A stretch of DNA of 38,332 nucleotides, taken from NCBI GenBank assembly GCA_945833885.1, contig CAMAFY010000027.1, positions 1 to 38,332 of the forward strand, written 5' to 3'. Positions 9,379-19,036 of this stretch are shown one piece after another. Source of the stretch: an uncultured Bacteroidales bacterium (GTDB lineage Bacteria > Bacteroidota > Bacteroidia > Bacteroidales > Bacteroidaceae). How positions within the stretch are numbered: the stretch's first letter is position 1; every line of letters begins with the position of its first letter. The position numbers were made by a program, and so were the translations under genes. The notes beneath the pieces are model-generated. The model ran no database searches, was not told the DNA's origin, and saw only the letters and a program-made list of their open reading frames with translations.

Positions 9379-10845
9379 ATGAGACTTACACCAATCACGG
9401 GAATCCTTTTCCTTTTACTTTCTCTTCTGTATTCCTTCGCCGGCAATGCCTCGACGCATTCCCGTCTTTCCGTTTACCCCTATGCCCCTGCCGGCGGATT
9501 GCAAACCAACGACGTGTACAGCGTCAGTGTACGCGTTTCTGGCAGCGATGAATGGCAGAACGTACCGGTATGGGATTGTGAGGTGGACATGCACCACCGT
9601 TCTACGGCGGCTTTCGCACAATTCGATATGGAGGGTACTGTCGAAGTCCAGGTGAAACTTGAGCAACCTGCTGTAATGGCATCCGACACGCTGCCTCCGA
9701 TGCTACGCCCTACAGCACGTGGCATAGACTACGCTCTCAACGATAGGGGTACAGAGATGCTATTCACTCTTTGCGAGCCCGGATATTTCAGTGTGGAATT
9801 CGGGGGTGACCGCCATCACAATCTACATCTCTTTGTCAATCCTATGCTGACGGAGACATATACCGGCGATGAGCCGGGCTGCATCAACTGGAATGGAGGA
9901 GGCAAACAGCAGGATGTTTTTGTCAAGGATGCGAACCTCATTTATTTTGCCCCCGGCGTGCACCGTCCAAGGGATCTTCCCGGCGAAGATATCAGAATTC
10001 CCTCAAACTGTACCGTATTCCTGGCACCCGGAAGCGTGGTGCAGGCACGGCTCATTGTAGACCATGCCGAAAACGTAAGAATAGTAGGTCGTGGTATCCT
10101 TGACCATCCTCTTCGCGGCATTGAGGTGACTCACTCCAGAAATGTGCTTATTGACGGCATTACCGTACTCAATCCGCGACATTATACGGTCTTTGGCGGG
10201 GCAAGTTCGGACGTTACCGTAAGAAACCTGAAAAGTTTTTCGGCAGGAAGTTGGACGGACGGCATCGACCTTATGAGTTGCCACGATGTAGACATCGAGC
10301 ATGTTTTTCTGCGCACCTCTGACGATTGTCTCGCATTTTATTGCCATCGTTGGTGGTACTGGGGCGATTCGTACGGCATCAACGTCAGGAAATCCACCCT
10401 CTGGTGCGACTTTGCCCATCCTGTAAATATCGGCACCCACGGTGACGACCGTTGCGAAGAGGGTGAGGAACTGCATCATGTAAGCGTCTCCGATTGCGAC
10501 ATCCTGCGGAATACAGGCGACGGGATGCTTGCCATCAACTGCGGCGACAAGAACCGGATTCACCACATCACCTTCTCCGACATTCGCATGGAGGGAATCG
10601 AGCGCGGACGCATTACGGACATGCGTGTAGTTCATGGGGCTTACAACCGTGCACCGGGCAACTGCATAGACCAGGTGGAATTTTCTGACATAAAGGTAGG
10701 GGAGGAGTCGGCCGCCCATATCCTCCCGTCGCGAATCTACGATTATGATGCGGACCATGGCGTAGGGGACTACAGGTTCCGGAACGTGTATTATGGCAGT
10801 CGTTTGCACGACAGCACGACAGACGAAGACAGACGGAGGAAATGA
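9379..10845 (+). CDS. Secreted GH28-like right-handed beta-helix glycoside hydrolase
   Basis: An exported 488-residue protein with a signal peptide (GILFLLLSLLYSFAG, cleavage near NAS). An N-terminal beta-sandwich of about 180 residues precedes a parallel beta-helix typical of polygalacturonases and related enzymes. Strand repeats read NVRIVGRGILD, NVLIDGITVLNP and DVTVRNLKSFS. Catalytic-type acids are in place: DGID near residue 294 and the pair D315-D316 in TSDDC. NIGTHGD resembles the family's GHG region. It is therefore probably a retaining-fold GH28 relative acting on a uronic-acid polymer, with the substrate unproven. It shares orientation with the broken lyase upstream, and the two look like a small saccharolytic pair without SusC/SusD. 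It converges on the phosphatase gene with an 87-bp gap. Confidence 0.8.
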   Translation: MRLTPITGILFLLLSLLYSFAGNASTHSRLSVYPYAPAGGLQTNDVYSVSVRVSGSDEWQNVPVWDCEVDMHHRSTAAFAQFDMEGTVEVQVKLEQPAVMASDTLPPMLRPTARGIDYALNDRGTEMLFTLCEPGYFSVEFGGDRHHNLHLFVNPMLTETYTGDEPGCINWNGGGKQQDVFVKDANLIYFAPGVHRPRDLPGEDIRIPSNCTVFLAPGSVVQARLIVDHAENVRIVGRGILDHPLRGIEVTHSRNVLIDGITVLNPRHYTVFGGASSDVTVRNLKSFSAGSWTDGIDLMSCHDVDIEHVFLRTSDDCLAFYCHRWWYWGDSYGINVRKSTLWCDFAHPVNIGTHGDDRCEEGEELHHVSVSDCDILRNTGDGMLAINCGDKNRIHHITFSDIRMEGIERGRITDMRVVHGAYNRAPGNCIDQVEFSDIKVGEESAAHILPSRIYDYDADHGVGDYRFRNVYYGSRLHDSTTDEDRRRK

Positions 10846-10932
10846 CTGCGTGCTTCGCCTCCCCCATTTGTGACGCGTTGTGTTCCATGTGGTTTTCTCT
10901 CCGGTGCTGTGCGAAGGGGAGGGGGGTGTGTT

Positions 10933-11625
10933 TCAGATTCCCTGCGGCAGGGTGCATCGTGGAGCCTTTTCTTCGAGTAGCGTTTCGAGCGCCCTGAGCC
11001 GGTGGAGGTCTGTCCCGACGGTGTGGTACATATCCTTTTTCACCAGCATCTTCGCCTTTTTCATGGCATGGTCGCCATACATTCCCGCCAGCGACGGCAG
11101 GTTGAGTTGGAAACGCACACCCATATCGTGGAGTTCCTCGTAGTCGTCCTCGTCCATATATACGTATCGTTCGGGGTGTGCCAGCAGCGGATGGTATCCT
11201 GCCGCCATGATATCTTTGAGGATTCCGTGGAATTCCACGGGAGGATTGAAGTACGATGTCTCCACCAGCAGGTGCTGTCTGTCGTGTCCTATGGGCATCA
11301 CCTCGCCTTTTTCAAGGAGTTGTGCGAAGATACCGTCGAGCATGTGCTCCGCCGCGAGTTGCAGGCGCACGTTTCCGTGCCATTCGTTGCAGAGTTCCTC
11401 GTAGCGTGCTTTGAGGTTTTCGGGTCCGTTGGCGTAGTCCTCCATGATATGGGGCGTGAGCCACACCTCCCTTATGCCGAGTTCCTCGTAGATTTTCAGG
11501 GCGGTCAGCGAGTCGTGTATGTCGGCAAAGCCATCGTCCACACCGGGAAGGATGTGGCAATGCCAGTCGGTGAAGCCATTGAAAAGGCCTGATTTCCGAA
11601 GCGTTGGGCGGAATATTGATAGCAT
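10933..11625 (-). CDS. PHP-family protein-tyrosine phosphatase (CpsB/YwqE-like)
   Basis: A 230-residue metal-dependent phosphatase expected to dephosphorylate the tyrosine autokinase encoded just upstream. The PHP signature DWHCHILPGVDDG gives metal ligands His22 and His24. Further His/Glu/Asp motifs follow in order: LTPHIMED, AAEHMLD, LLVETSY, AHPERY and TDLHRL. The length fits the CpsB/CapC/YwqE family. It starts 74 bp after the stop of the Wzc-like gene on the same strand, so the kinase-phosphatase pair is very likely one operon. The pairing is well known from capsule loci, where cycling of tyrosine phosphorylation controls polymer export. Confidence 0.88.
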   Translation of the reverse strand: MLSIFRPTLRKSGLFNGFTDWHCHILPGVDDGFADIHDSLTALKIYEELGIREVWLTPHIMEDYANGPENLKARYEELCNEWHGNVRLQLAAEHMLDGIFAQLLEKGEVMPIGHDRQHLLVETSYFNPPVEFHGILKDIMAAGYHPLLAHPERYVYMDEDDYEELHDMGVRFQLNLPSLAGMYGDHAMKKAKMLVKKDMYHTVGTDLHRLRALETLLEEKAPRCTLPQGI

Positions 11626-11699
11626 TTCTGGAAAGTCTGAATGAGCGTTTTTCCCCGTGCGTTACCAGTGTTGTGGGCGTTTGCCGTCGGTGTCAGCGG

Positions 11700-14150
11700 T
11701 TACTCCTGTCCGTAATGGTAGCCATTGCTGTATCCGTAGTGGTAACCTTGGCGGTATCCATACTTGAATCCGTAGTGGCTGTTGACGATTTCCGTGCCGT
11801 TAAGCACAACGGAAAGGTTCTTGTACTTGCCGGTTTGGTAGATTTTATCCAGTTCCGGCAGCATGGTACGTTCGAGCAATCCCGTTCTGACGATGAACAC
11901 TGTGCGGTCGGTATATTTGTTGATAATCTGGGTGTCTGCGACGATTTCTATGGGCGGACAGTCGATGAGGATGTAGTCGAATTCCGTTCTTAGTTGTTCG
12001 AAGGCCTCTCCGAGTTTTGCTTTCAGCAGCAGTTCGGTGGGATTGGGTGGGATGGTTCCCACGGGTATGACGTAGAGCCCTTCGTAGTCTGCTGAGGATT
12101 TGACGATGTCCTTCAGTTCCGCCCGTCCGGAAAGATAGTCCGCCAGGCCGGGTTTCTCCATGTTGAAGGTCTTCGATGTCGTACCGTGGCGCATGTCACC
12201 GTCGATGATCAGCACGCGGCTGCCCTTGATGGCAAGGCTTGCTGCAAGGTTTGGCGTGATGAAACTCTTTCCGCTGCCCGGGTTGAACGATGTGAAGGCG
12301 ATGATGGGGCAGCGTCCCTGGTTGTCGGATGTGATGAATTCCAGGTTGGTGCGCAACACCCTGAAAGCCTCGTTCACGACGTCGCGTGTGCCGGGCTTCA
12401 CGACAATCTGCTCTTTTAGCGGCATTTTCTTCTTCCCGAGTATCGTGCGCTTCTGTTTGCATGCCATGGGAATCTCTCCGATGAACGGCACTGTGAGGTG
12501 TTCGATGTCCTTTCTTCCGCGGACGGTGGTGCGTGTTGATTCAAGGAGATAGATGATTCCGCATGGAATGGCCAGTCCTATGACGAGTCCGATGAGCATC
12601 ATCCTGCTGCGGATGGGGGAGATGGGTGCCGGACTGCCGTGGGGTGCGGCGACGATGCGCGTGTTGTAGGCGGTGAAGGCCTGTGAAAGTTCGTTCTCCT
12701 CGCGCTTCTGCAAGAGGAAGAGATAGAGGGCCTCCTTCACCTTTTGCTGACGTCCCACCGACTGGAGGTACTTGGCCTGGTTCGGATTTGAGGCAATCTG
12801 CGAGTTCGTGCGTTGCACTTCGGCCTGGAGATGTTGGATTTCCGTGTCGATGTTCACGACAAGATTGTCGATGGAAGTGAGGATTGATGTGCGCATGGCC
12901 TCCAGTTTCTGGTCGTAGTTCTGCACGAGCGGGTTCTTGTCACTGGAGTTGTTGATGAGGCTGTTTCTTTGCAGCAGCAGCGTGTTGTAGTTGACAATCT
13001 GCTCCTCGATGTTTGAACTGTTGATGCCGGAGTTCACGGGCAGCAGTTGGTTGCTCCGCACTCCCTGGTCGAGATATCCGCGAACATACTGCGCCATGGA
13101 GCGTTGTGTACTGAGTTTCAGGAGTTTGTCGCTGCTTTCCTTCGACTGTTCCATGTAAATAGCCGAGGCCACTTCCACGTCGGGCAGGAGATGTGAACTC
13201 TTGTATGACGATATGTTCTCGTCCACATCGCCGAGTTCGCTCTCGATGACTCCAAGACGTTCTGTGATGAAGTTCGAGGTGGCGATGGTCATTTGGTTCT
13301 TGTCCTTCAGCCAGGTTTCGCGGTAAACGCGTATGAGCATGTTGATGAAGTCGCATGCCCTCTGCCCGTTGACGTCGCAGAAAGTGATGTCGATGAGTGT
13401 GGCGTTCTTGTCGCTTATCTGTGCGTCCAGGCGTGCCGAGGCCGACGAAGTTGAGGAGTAGAGGTCGCGGCGCACGATGTTTATGGGCTCGTTTTCCTGC
13501 GACCGGTAGAGGTCGTAGGCGTGTGTGGCGTATACGGTGATGCGTCCGATGGGGGTGTTTGCCATACTGTTCAGCCTCACGTTCACGCTCTTGTCCTCCA
13601 GAAGTTCCGCGTTTTTGTCGCTGCGCCCGAAGTCCGAGAGTGTCACGGTGTGCTGGTCGTTGATCTGAAGTGTCATGCTTGCCGACACATTCTCCGGCAA
13701 TCCGTGGAAAATCACCTTCACCGGCAGTTGGTCACCGTAGAGGGTATGGTTGTGGAAGAGGCCCTTTTGGTGGTAATCCACGTCATAAGCCATGCGTTTT
13801 ACGGTTTCCAGAACCACGTCGGGCGATTGCAGGGCCTTCACCTCGTTGTAAACGTTGTTGTTCACTCCCGCGGTTCCCAGTTCGGAGAACATGTTTGCCA
13901 CATCGGTTGTCACGGAGTTGGTCTTGCCTTCGTCCTTCACCATGATGGTGGCCTGGCGCAGATAGACGGGAGGAGTGGAGAGGAAGTTGTAGGCGGCGAC
14001 GCCAAGACATACGATGGTCGACAGCACGAACCATTGCCAATGGTTGATACATTCGAAGAACAGAGCCTTCATCGATGTATCCTCCCCTTGCGGCTGAGGC
14101 TGTTGTGCGGGGAGGTTTGCGGGATTTACTTGTGGATTATTTTCGCCCAT
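11700..14150 (-). CDS. Wzc-like polysaccharide co-polymerase and tyrosine autokinase
   Basis: An 816-residue inner-membrane protein controlling capsule/exopolysaccharide chain length and export. It opens with a Pro/Gln-rich cytoplasmic stretch, then a first membrane segment (FVLSTIVCLGVAAYNFL) and a Wzz domain. A long periplasmic coiled coil follows (residues about 270-470, with LGVIESELGDVDENI and QHLQAEVQRTNSQI). A second membrane segment is MMLIGLVIGLAIPCGIIYLL. The cytoplasmic BY-kinase has Walker A FNPGSGKSF near residues 618-626, Walker A' VLIIDGDMR and Walker B ILIDCPP. The C-terminus is a tyrosine cluster (YGFKYGYRQGYHYGYSNGYH), the expected autophosphorylation site. The fused layout is that of Gram-negative Wzc. 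The phosphatase gene follows; no glycosyltransferases are in view, so this may be a split capsule locus. Confidence 0.92.
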   Translation of the reverse strand: MGENNPQVNPANLPAQQPQPQGEDTSMKALFFECINHWQWFVLSTIVCLGVAAYNFLSTPPVYLRQATIMVKDEGKTNSVTTDVANMFSELGTAGVNNNVYNEVKALQSPDVVLETVKRMAYDVDYHQKGLFHNHTLYGDQLPVKVIFHGLPENVSASMTLQINDQHTVTLSDFGRSDKNAELLEDKSVNVRLNSMANTPIGRITVYATHAYDLYRSQENEPINIVRRDLYSSTSSASARLDAQISDKNATLIDITFCDVNGQRACDFINMLIRVYRETWLKDKNQMTIATSNFITERLGVIESELGDVDENISSYKSSHLLPDVEVASAIYMEQSKESSDKLLKLSTQRSMAQYVRGYLDQGVRSNQLLPVNSGINSSNIEEQIVNYNTLLLQRNSLINNSSDKNPLVQNYDQKLEAMRTSILTSIDNLVVNIDTEIQHLQAEVQRTNSQIASNPNQAKYLQSVGRQQKVKEALYLFLLQKREENELSQAFTAYNTRIVAAPHGSPAPISPIRSRMMLIGLVIGLAIPCGIIYLLESTRTTVRGRKDIEHLTVPFIGEIPMACKQKRTILGKKKMPLKEQIVVKPGTRDVVNEAFRVLRTNLEFITSDNQGRCPIIAFTSFNPGSGKSFITPNLAASLAIKGSRVLIIDGDMRHGTTSKTFNMEKPGLADYLSGRAELKDIVKSSADYEGLYVIPVGTIPPNPTELLLKAKLGEAFEQLRTEFDYILIDCPPIEIVADTQIINKYTDRTVFIVRTGLLERTMLPELDKIYQTGKYKNLSVVLNGTEIVNSHYGFKYGYRQGYHYGYSNGYHYGQE

Positions 14151-14302
14151 GTTGTAGATTTTCTGGTTTCATTGTCGGAGGTTTCCGTCCCGTCCGCCGC
14201 TGCCGGTTCATGCCGGTGTCGGCTGTTCCGTGGCCCTTCCGGTGTGGAGCGCGTGCGCGTGTTCCGTGGAATGCCGGCGGCGGAGTGGAAGCCTACTCTT
14301 TG

Positions 14303-14310
14303 CAAAATTA
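14303..14310 (-). promoter_or_regulatory. -7 promoter box upstream of the Wzc-like gene
   Basis: The minus strand reads TAATTTTG, matching TAnnTTTG, 152 bp before the start codon at 14150. If used, it gives an untranslated leader of about 145 nt. No clear -33 box. Confidence 0.4.
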
Positions 14311-14503
14311 CACAAAATGCCGGAATGACAGGCATTTATGCCGGTACTTTGCGAATAATTTTTCACATATATTCCAATCTGTTAATCCTAAATGTCCAAA
14401 AATCCGCCAGCGTCTTCGTGTTTTGGCGTCGTCCGTTGTCCGTAACATCGGGAAAAAACACGGAGCCCGACGGGAGGGGAACACGGGAACCGCCGTAGAA
14501 AGC

Positions 14504-14657
14504 GCGCGGAATGCCGTGTGGAAAAGTGCGGAACTTTAAGGCATAAAGTACGGAACTTTCCGATGCGGAATGCGGCACTTTGTTGGGGAAAATGCGGCAC
14601 TTTCTGAAGTGAAAAGGAGCACTTCAAATCCGGCAATGCGGCACCCTCAGGCGGAGG
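14504..14657 (+). repeat. 22-bp-period degenerate tandem array A1
   Basis: Seven consecutive units start at 14504, 14526, 14548, 14570, 14592, 14614 and 14636, exactly 22 bp apart. Each opens with a variant of RTGCGGMACTTT (GTGCGGAACTTT, GTACGGAACTTT, ATGCGGCACTTT twice, AAGGAGCACTTC, ATGCGGCACCCT), followed by about 10 unconserved bases. The first and last units are weakest. The period is not a multiple of three, so it is not coding repeat. It lies upstream of the Wzc-like gene, antisense to it. Confidence 0.8.
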
Positions 14658-14671
14658 GAGGCACGGACGGC

Positions 14672-14717
14672 AAAAAGAATCCCCGACAACCGCCATACAG
14701 ACTGTTGTCGGGGATTC
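14672..14717 (-). terminator. Rho-independent terminator of the metal-efflux operon
   Basis: The arms AATCCCCGACAAC (14678-14690) and GTTGTCGGGGATT (14704-14716) pair perfectly over 13 bp. On the minus strand the stem is followed by CTTTTTG. It lies just beyond the stop of the TolC-like gene at 14748. Confidence 0.88.
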
Positions 14718-14747
14718 CCATGAACGCCGCGTTTCCGGCAGAGTTCC

Positions 14748-15923
14748 TCACCACGTCATCGCCGTCATTTCGGCATAAGCCTGGTGCCAATCGCGGAGAG
14801 CGTCGAGACGCATGCGGACCGCGTCGTAGTAAAGACGCACGGACTGCAGATAATCCACCACGGAAATCTGCCCGGCATCGAGGGCTTTTTTCAGCAGAAC
14901 GGTGTCGTCGGTTGACGCCAACGCGGCAGTATAGATGCCGACTGTGGCACGCAGACCCTGCTGTTTCCGGAAAAGGTTGGCCATTTGCCCGTAAAACCGG
15001 CTGCAAGCGTCGTGCTCCCGGGCCTCGGCAGCCTGTTTTTCAGCAAGGGCTTGGCGAATTTTCCCCCGATTTGCCCATAATGGGATGGAAACTCCCAGGG
15101 TTATACCCTGGAAACGCTCACCCAAAACATACTCCCCCTCGAATCCGAGAGAGAATTCCGGGAGTCTTCCGGCCTTCGACACCGCCAGTTGGCGCTTGCT
15201 TGCCGCCACTTCCTGACGGGCATACGCCAATGCGGGGTGCTGTTGTTCGGCTTCGGCATACCATACCTCAAAGTCCTCGGGCACCTCCAGCGGAGGAAAT
15301 TCCGCGGCATCGGGCACGATTTCGTTGCCGCCATTGAGCATTGTCAGGACATCGACGGCAGTTTGCCGCTCCGTCTCGCAACGTTGCACCTCGGCTTTCA
15401 CGGCCGCGAGGTCGAGCAGGGCGGCATGCTCCTCCAGTTGTGTGGCATCTCCGGCATCGAGGCGGCGCTTTTGGGCATCGGCAATGTCGCGGGCGTTCGC
15501 CTCCCGCACGGCAAGTTGCGCCAGAAGTGCGTTATAATAGATGACGTCGAGGCATGCTTTGTGTGCCTGTTGCAGTATTTCCATACGCCCGATGCGGTAA
15601 TCCCAGTCGGCGAGACGGCCCATTTCGGCGGCGGCACGGCGACGGGCGCCGGAAAGTGTGGCGATGTCGAAACTTTGCTTGGCACTCAAGTTCTTGCGGC
15701 TCCCTATTTCCGACGGATTTCCCCACATATACCCGAACTCCACCTCGGGGTCGGGAAGGGAAAGGTCGGCACGTGCCGCGGCTTTCTCGGCATCGGCGGC
15801 GCGACGCAGGGCAGAAAGGGTGGTGTTGTGCGCCTCAACACTCTGCAAAATGCCCTCGATGCTTTGGGCATTCACGGTAAAGGCGGTGAAAAGTACCGCA
15901 ACGAGGCTTACGAATCGTGGCAT
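14748..15923 (-). CDS. TolC-family outer-membrane channel of the metal-efflux operon
   Basis: A 391-residue outer-membrane efflux protein (CusC/CzcC role), the exit duct of the tripartite pump. It has a signal peptide (FVSLVAVLFTAFTVNA, then QS) but no lipobox cysteine, so it is not a lipoprotein like classical CusC. Two OEP repeats are seen as long amphipathic helices rich in Ala/Glu/Arg, with the second-half SLGFEGEYVLGERFQG and a TLGVSIPLW strand. At 391 residues it is somewhat short for the family. Its start overlaps the end of the RND pump gene by 16 bp, so the two are translationally coupled, and a strong terminator follows. Confidence 0.85.
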   Translation of the reverse strand: MPRFVSLVAVLFTAFTVNAQSIEGILQSVEAHNTTLSALRRAADAEKAAARADLSLPDPEVEFGYMWGNPSEIGSRKNLSAKQSFDIATLSGARRRAAAEMGRLADWDYRIGRMEILQQAHKACLDVIYYNALLAQLAVREANARDIADAQKRRLDAGDATQLEEHAALLDLAAVKAEVQRCETERQTAVDVLTMLNGGNEIVPDAAEFPPLEVPEDFEVWYAEAEQQHPALAYARQEVAASKRQLAVSKAGRLPEFSLGFEGEYVLGERFQGITLGVSIPLWANRGKIRQALAEKQAAEAREHDACSRFYGQMANLFRKQQGLRATVGIYTAALASTDDTVLLKKALDAGQISVVDYLQSVRLYYDAVRMRLDALRDWHQAYAEMTAMTW

Positions 15924-18900
15924 ATCGTTTGGTGGGGATTGGAACTTTTTTTGCTGTTGATGAGGATATACATGACGGGAATCACGAAAGCGTTGAGGAA
16001 AGTGGAGGTGAAGAGGCCGCCAAGTATGACTTTTGCCATCGGACTTTGTATCTCATTGCCGGGAAGATCGCTGCCCATCGCCAGGGGAACCAGGGCAAGC
16101 GCCGAGGTCAGTGCCGTCATCAGGATGGGATTCAAGCGGTCGGAAGAGCCCCGGACGACGCTTTCCCCGATGCTGAGACCCTCGGCATGGAGGTCGTTGT
16201 AGCGCGAGATGAGGAGCATTCCGTTGCGCGTGGCGATGCCGAAGAGGGAGATGAAGCCGATGATGGCGGGAATACTGATAATGCCCCCCGACAGACTCAC
16301 CGCCATTATGCCGCCGATGAGGGCAAGGGGAAGGTTGATAAGCACGACAATTGACTGCGTGACATCGCGGAATTGGTTGAAGAGCAGCAGGAAAATGACG
16401 AGAATCGAGAAGAAACTTGCAACAAGCAGCGTGCGCGACGCCGCCTGTTCGCTCTCGAACTGTCCGCCGTACTCGATGTGATATCCTTCGGGAAGCGCCA
16501 CTTCCTCGGCAACGATGCGCCGGATGTCGCCCACAACGCCGGTGAGGTCGCGGCCCGAAACGTTGGCGGACACGACAAGTTTCCGCGCGACATTCTCACG
16601 GTTGATGGTGTTCGGTCCCGTCGTCGACACGATGTCCGCAACAAACGACAGGGGAATCATCTGTCCGTCGGCATTGCTGATGAGGATGTTCCCGAGGTCT
16701 TCCGCCGTGGCGCGGCTGTCAGCATCGGCTTTCAGCACGAGATTGAAGGCACGGTTACCCTCAAAGACCGTAGAAACCGTCTGGCCGGACAGAAGAACGT
16801 TCACCATTTCGCCGAACCCCGCGAGCGTGATGCCGTATTTTGCGAGCATTTCGCGGCGGGGCACGATTTGAAGTTGCGGACGCTCCACCTGTTGTTCCAC
16901 ATTCAGGTCGACAATTCCCTCCACTCCTGAGATTTTCTGCCGTATCTGCTGCCCCAGAGCGTAGAGGCGCGTAAGGTCGTCGCCGAAGATTTTGATGGCG
17001 ATGTTGGCCTGCGTGCCGGAAAGCATGGCATCGATGCGGTGAGTGATGGGCGCTCCCACCTCCACACTGACGCCGGGAATGGTGGAAAGCCGCTGCCGGA
17101 TGTCGGCAAGCACCTCGTCTTTTGTACGGTTCTGCAACACAAAGGGTGCCTCAATCTCGGAAGTGTTCACGCCAAGTGCGTGCTCGTCGAGTTCCGCACG
17201 CCCCGTCTTCCGCCCGACGGTCTGCACTTCGGGAACACCGAGGAGGAGGTTTTCCGCCTCAAGTCCCACACGGTCCGACTCCTCGAGCGAGATGCCGGGC
17301 ATCGTACTGACGTTGATGGTGAACGAACCCTCGTTGAAGGGTGGTAGGAAACTCCGTCCCTGCCGCAGGAAAATACCGACGGCCACCAGCAGCAGTGCGG
17401 CGGAAACGCCCAGAACCACGCCTTTGTGGCGGAGCGTCCACTGCAAAACGCGCTGATAGTGCCCCTTCAGCCAGCGGCTTACCAAAGGTTCGCGCACGGA
17501 AGGACGGCTCTTTCCGAGCAGATAACTGCAAAGGACCGGCGTAAGCGTGAGGGCGACGACGGTGGAGGCGCAGAGTGCCGTGATGAAAGCCACGCCCAAC
17601 GGAGCGAGAAGACGGCCCTCCATGCCGGAAAGGAAGAAGAGCGGGACGAAACTTACAATGATTATGAGCGTGGAGTTCAGAATAGGCATACGCACTTCGC
17701 GCGACGCCTGGAAGACTACATGGAGGATTCCCTCCCGTTGTCCGGCAGGAAGGGCGCTGTTCTCCCGCAGACGCTTGTAGACGTTCTCCACATCGACGAT
17801 GGCATCATCGACCAACGAGCCGATGGCAATGGCCATTCCGCCCAGACTCATGGTGTTTATGGTGAGGCCCATCAGATCCAGCGTGAGCAATGATGCGACC
17901 AACGCAAGGGGAATGGTGACGAGCGATATCAGCGTGGTGCGGACATTCATCAGGAAGATGAAGAGGACGATGACGACAAACACGCCACCTTCGAGGAGCG
18001 ACTTGCGGACATTGTCGATGGAACTGTTGATGAAACGTTCCTGACGATAGACGTCCGTGGTGATTTTCACGTCGCCGGGCAGGGATTTCCTCAGATCTTC
18101 CAGTGCGGCATCGAGGCTTTCCGAAAGGTCAATCGTGCTGACATTGGGCTGTTTCGTGACGGTCATCATCACGCAGGGCCGTCCTTTGAGCGATGCCGTT
18201 CCGATTTTCGGCGCGCTGTCGCCGACCTTCACCTCAGCAATGTCGGCAAGCGTCACCGGCATTTGCCCGACACGCTTGATGACGGCCTTGCCAAGTGCCT
18301 CGACATCATGGGTGGAAAGCATGCCGCGGACGATGTACTCGTTGCCGTATTCATAAAGGATTCCACCCGTGGTGTTCTGATTCATCTGCTCCACGGCCGC
18401 GATGACCTCGTCGAGTCCGACGCCGAAATGCTTGAGTTTTGCCGGGTCAATGAGAGCCTGATATTCCTTGATTTCCCCTCCAAGCACGGCAACTTGCGCC
18501 ACACCTCCCGTGGCCAACAGGCGTGGACGTATGGTCCAATCTGCCAGAGTCCTCAGATTCCGCATGTCGGTTGTGTCGCCTGCCGTGAGGGCAACGAACA
18601 TGACTTCGCCCAAAATGGACGACTGTGGTCCCAGCGTAGGTACGTCCACTCCGGGTGGAAGTTGGGCTCCGAGGGCGGAAATCTTCTCGGAAACAATCTG
18701 GCGGGCACGGAAGATGTCGGTGTCCCAGTTGAACTCCACCCACACGATTGAGAAACCTGTGGTCGATGAAGACCGCACCCTCCGCACATCGGTGGCGCCG
18801 TTCACAGCGGTTTCGATGGGAAAAGTCACGAGTTGCTCCACCTCTTCGGGGGCCATTCCGCGGGCTTCCGTCATGACGACCACGGTGGGAGCGTTGAGGT

Positions 18901-19021
18901 CGGGGAAGACATCGACGTCCATTGTTCCGGCTGTCCGCAGTCCGAGCAGCATAATCAGCACCGCCGCCACGAGCACAACGAGGCGGTTATGGAGCGAAAA
19001 CTTGATGATACGGTCCAACAT
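15908..19021 (-). CDS. Heavy-metal efflux RND transporter (CusA/CzcA family)
   Basis: A 1037-residue inner-membrane proton/metal antiporter expelling cations across both membranes with its adaptor and channel partners. It shows the RND layout: a first membrane helix (LVVLVAAVLIMLLGL), two large periplasmic loops and two six-helix bundles. The TM4 motif VDDAIVDVEN (about residues 403-412) marks the heavy-metal (HME-RND) branch, with Asp and Glu in the proton-relay positions. The N-terminus has the family-typical VDVFPDLNAPTV and EEVEQLVTFPIE. The exact metal (Cu/Ag or Zn/Co/Cd) cannot be decided from motifs alone. It is the middle gene of an adaptor-pump-channel operon. Confidence 0.93.
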   Translation of the reverse strand: MLDRIIKFSLHNRLVVLVAAVLIMLLGLRTAGTMDVDVFPDLNAPTVVVMTEARGMAPEEVEQLVTFPIETAVNGATDVRRVRSSSTTGFSIVWVEFNWDTDIFRARQIVSEKISALGAQLPPGVDVPTLGPQSSILGEVMFVALTAGDTTDMRNLRTLADWTIRPRLLATGGVAQVAVLGGEIKEYQALIDPAKLKHFGVGLDEVIAAVEQMNQNTTGGILYEYGNEYIVRGMLSTHDVEALGKAVIKRVGQMPVTLADIAEVKVGDSAPKIGTASLKGRPCVMMTVTKQPNVSTIDLSESLDAALEDLRKSLPGDVKITTDVYRQERFINSSIDNVRKSLLEGGVFVVIVLFIFLMNVRTTLISLVTIPLALVASLLTLDLMGLTINTMSLGGMAIAIGSLVDDAIVDVENVYKRLRENSALPAGQREGILHVVFQASREVRMPILNSTLIIIVSFVPLFFLSGMEGRLLAPLGVAFITALCASTVVALTLTPVLCSYLLGKSRPSVREPLVSRWLKGHYQRVLQWTLRHKGVVLGVSAALLLVAVGIFLRQGRSFLPPFNEGSFTINVSTMPGISLEESDRVGLEAENLLLGVPEVQTVGRKTGRAELDEHALGVNTSEIEAPFVLQNRTKDEVLADIRQRLSTIPGVSVEVGAPITHRIDAMLSGTQANIAIKIFGDDLTRLYALGQQIRQKISGVEGIVDLNVEQQVERPQLQIVPRREMLAKYGITLAGFGEMVNVLLSGQTVSTVFEGNRAFNLVLKADADSRATAEDLGNILISNADGQMIPLSFVADIVSTTGPNTINRENVARKLVVSANVSGRDLTGVVGDIRRIVAEEVALPEGYHIEYGGQFESEQAASRTLLVASFFSILVIFLLLFNQFRDVTQSIVVLINLPLALIGGIMAVSLSGGIISIPAIIGFISLFGIATRNGMLLISRYNDLHAEGLSIGESVVRGSSDRLNPILMTALTSALALVPLAMGSDLPGNEIQSPMAKVILGGLFTSTFLNAFVIPVMYILINSKKSSNPHQTICHDS

Positions 19022-19036
19022 TTCCTATGCTTTTCT

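Larger units (their letters stand above)
14151..14747. other. Gene-free stretch upstream of the Wzc-like gene
   Basis: No gene is supported. It contains a -7 box for the Wzc-like gene (14303-14310), a 22-bp-period array (14504-14657) and the terminator of the efflux operon (14672-14717). The remainder, 14311-14503, shows nothing I recognise. Confidence 0.6.

Noticed and set aside
13521..14498. 325-codon plus-strand open frame over the Wzc-like gene start
   Set aside because: Mostly antisense to the Wzc-like gene, and its end runs into an intergenic region; no signal peptide or domain logic.
14504..14657. 22-bp arrays considered as CRISPR
   Set aside because: There is no alternation of a constant repeat and a unique spacer of CRISPR size; the unit is only 22 bp and is degenerate.
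15189..16202. 337-codon plus-strand open frame across the tolC/pump junction
   Set aside because: Antisense to two well-recognised genes; no independent support.
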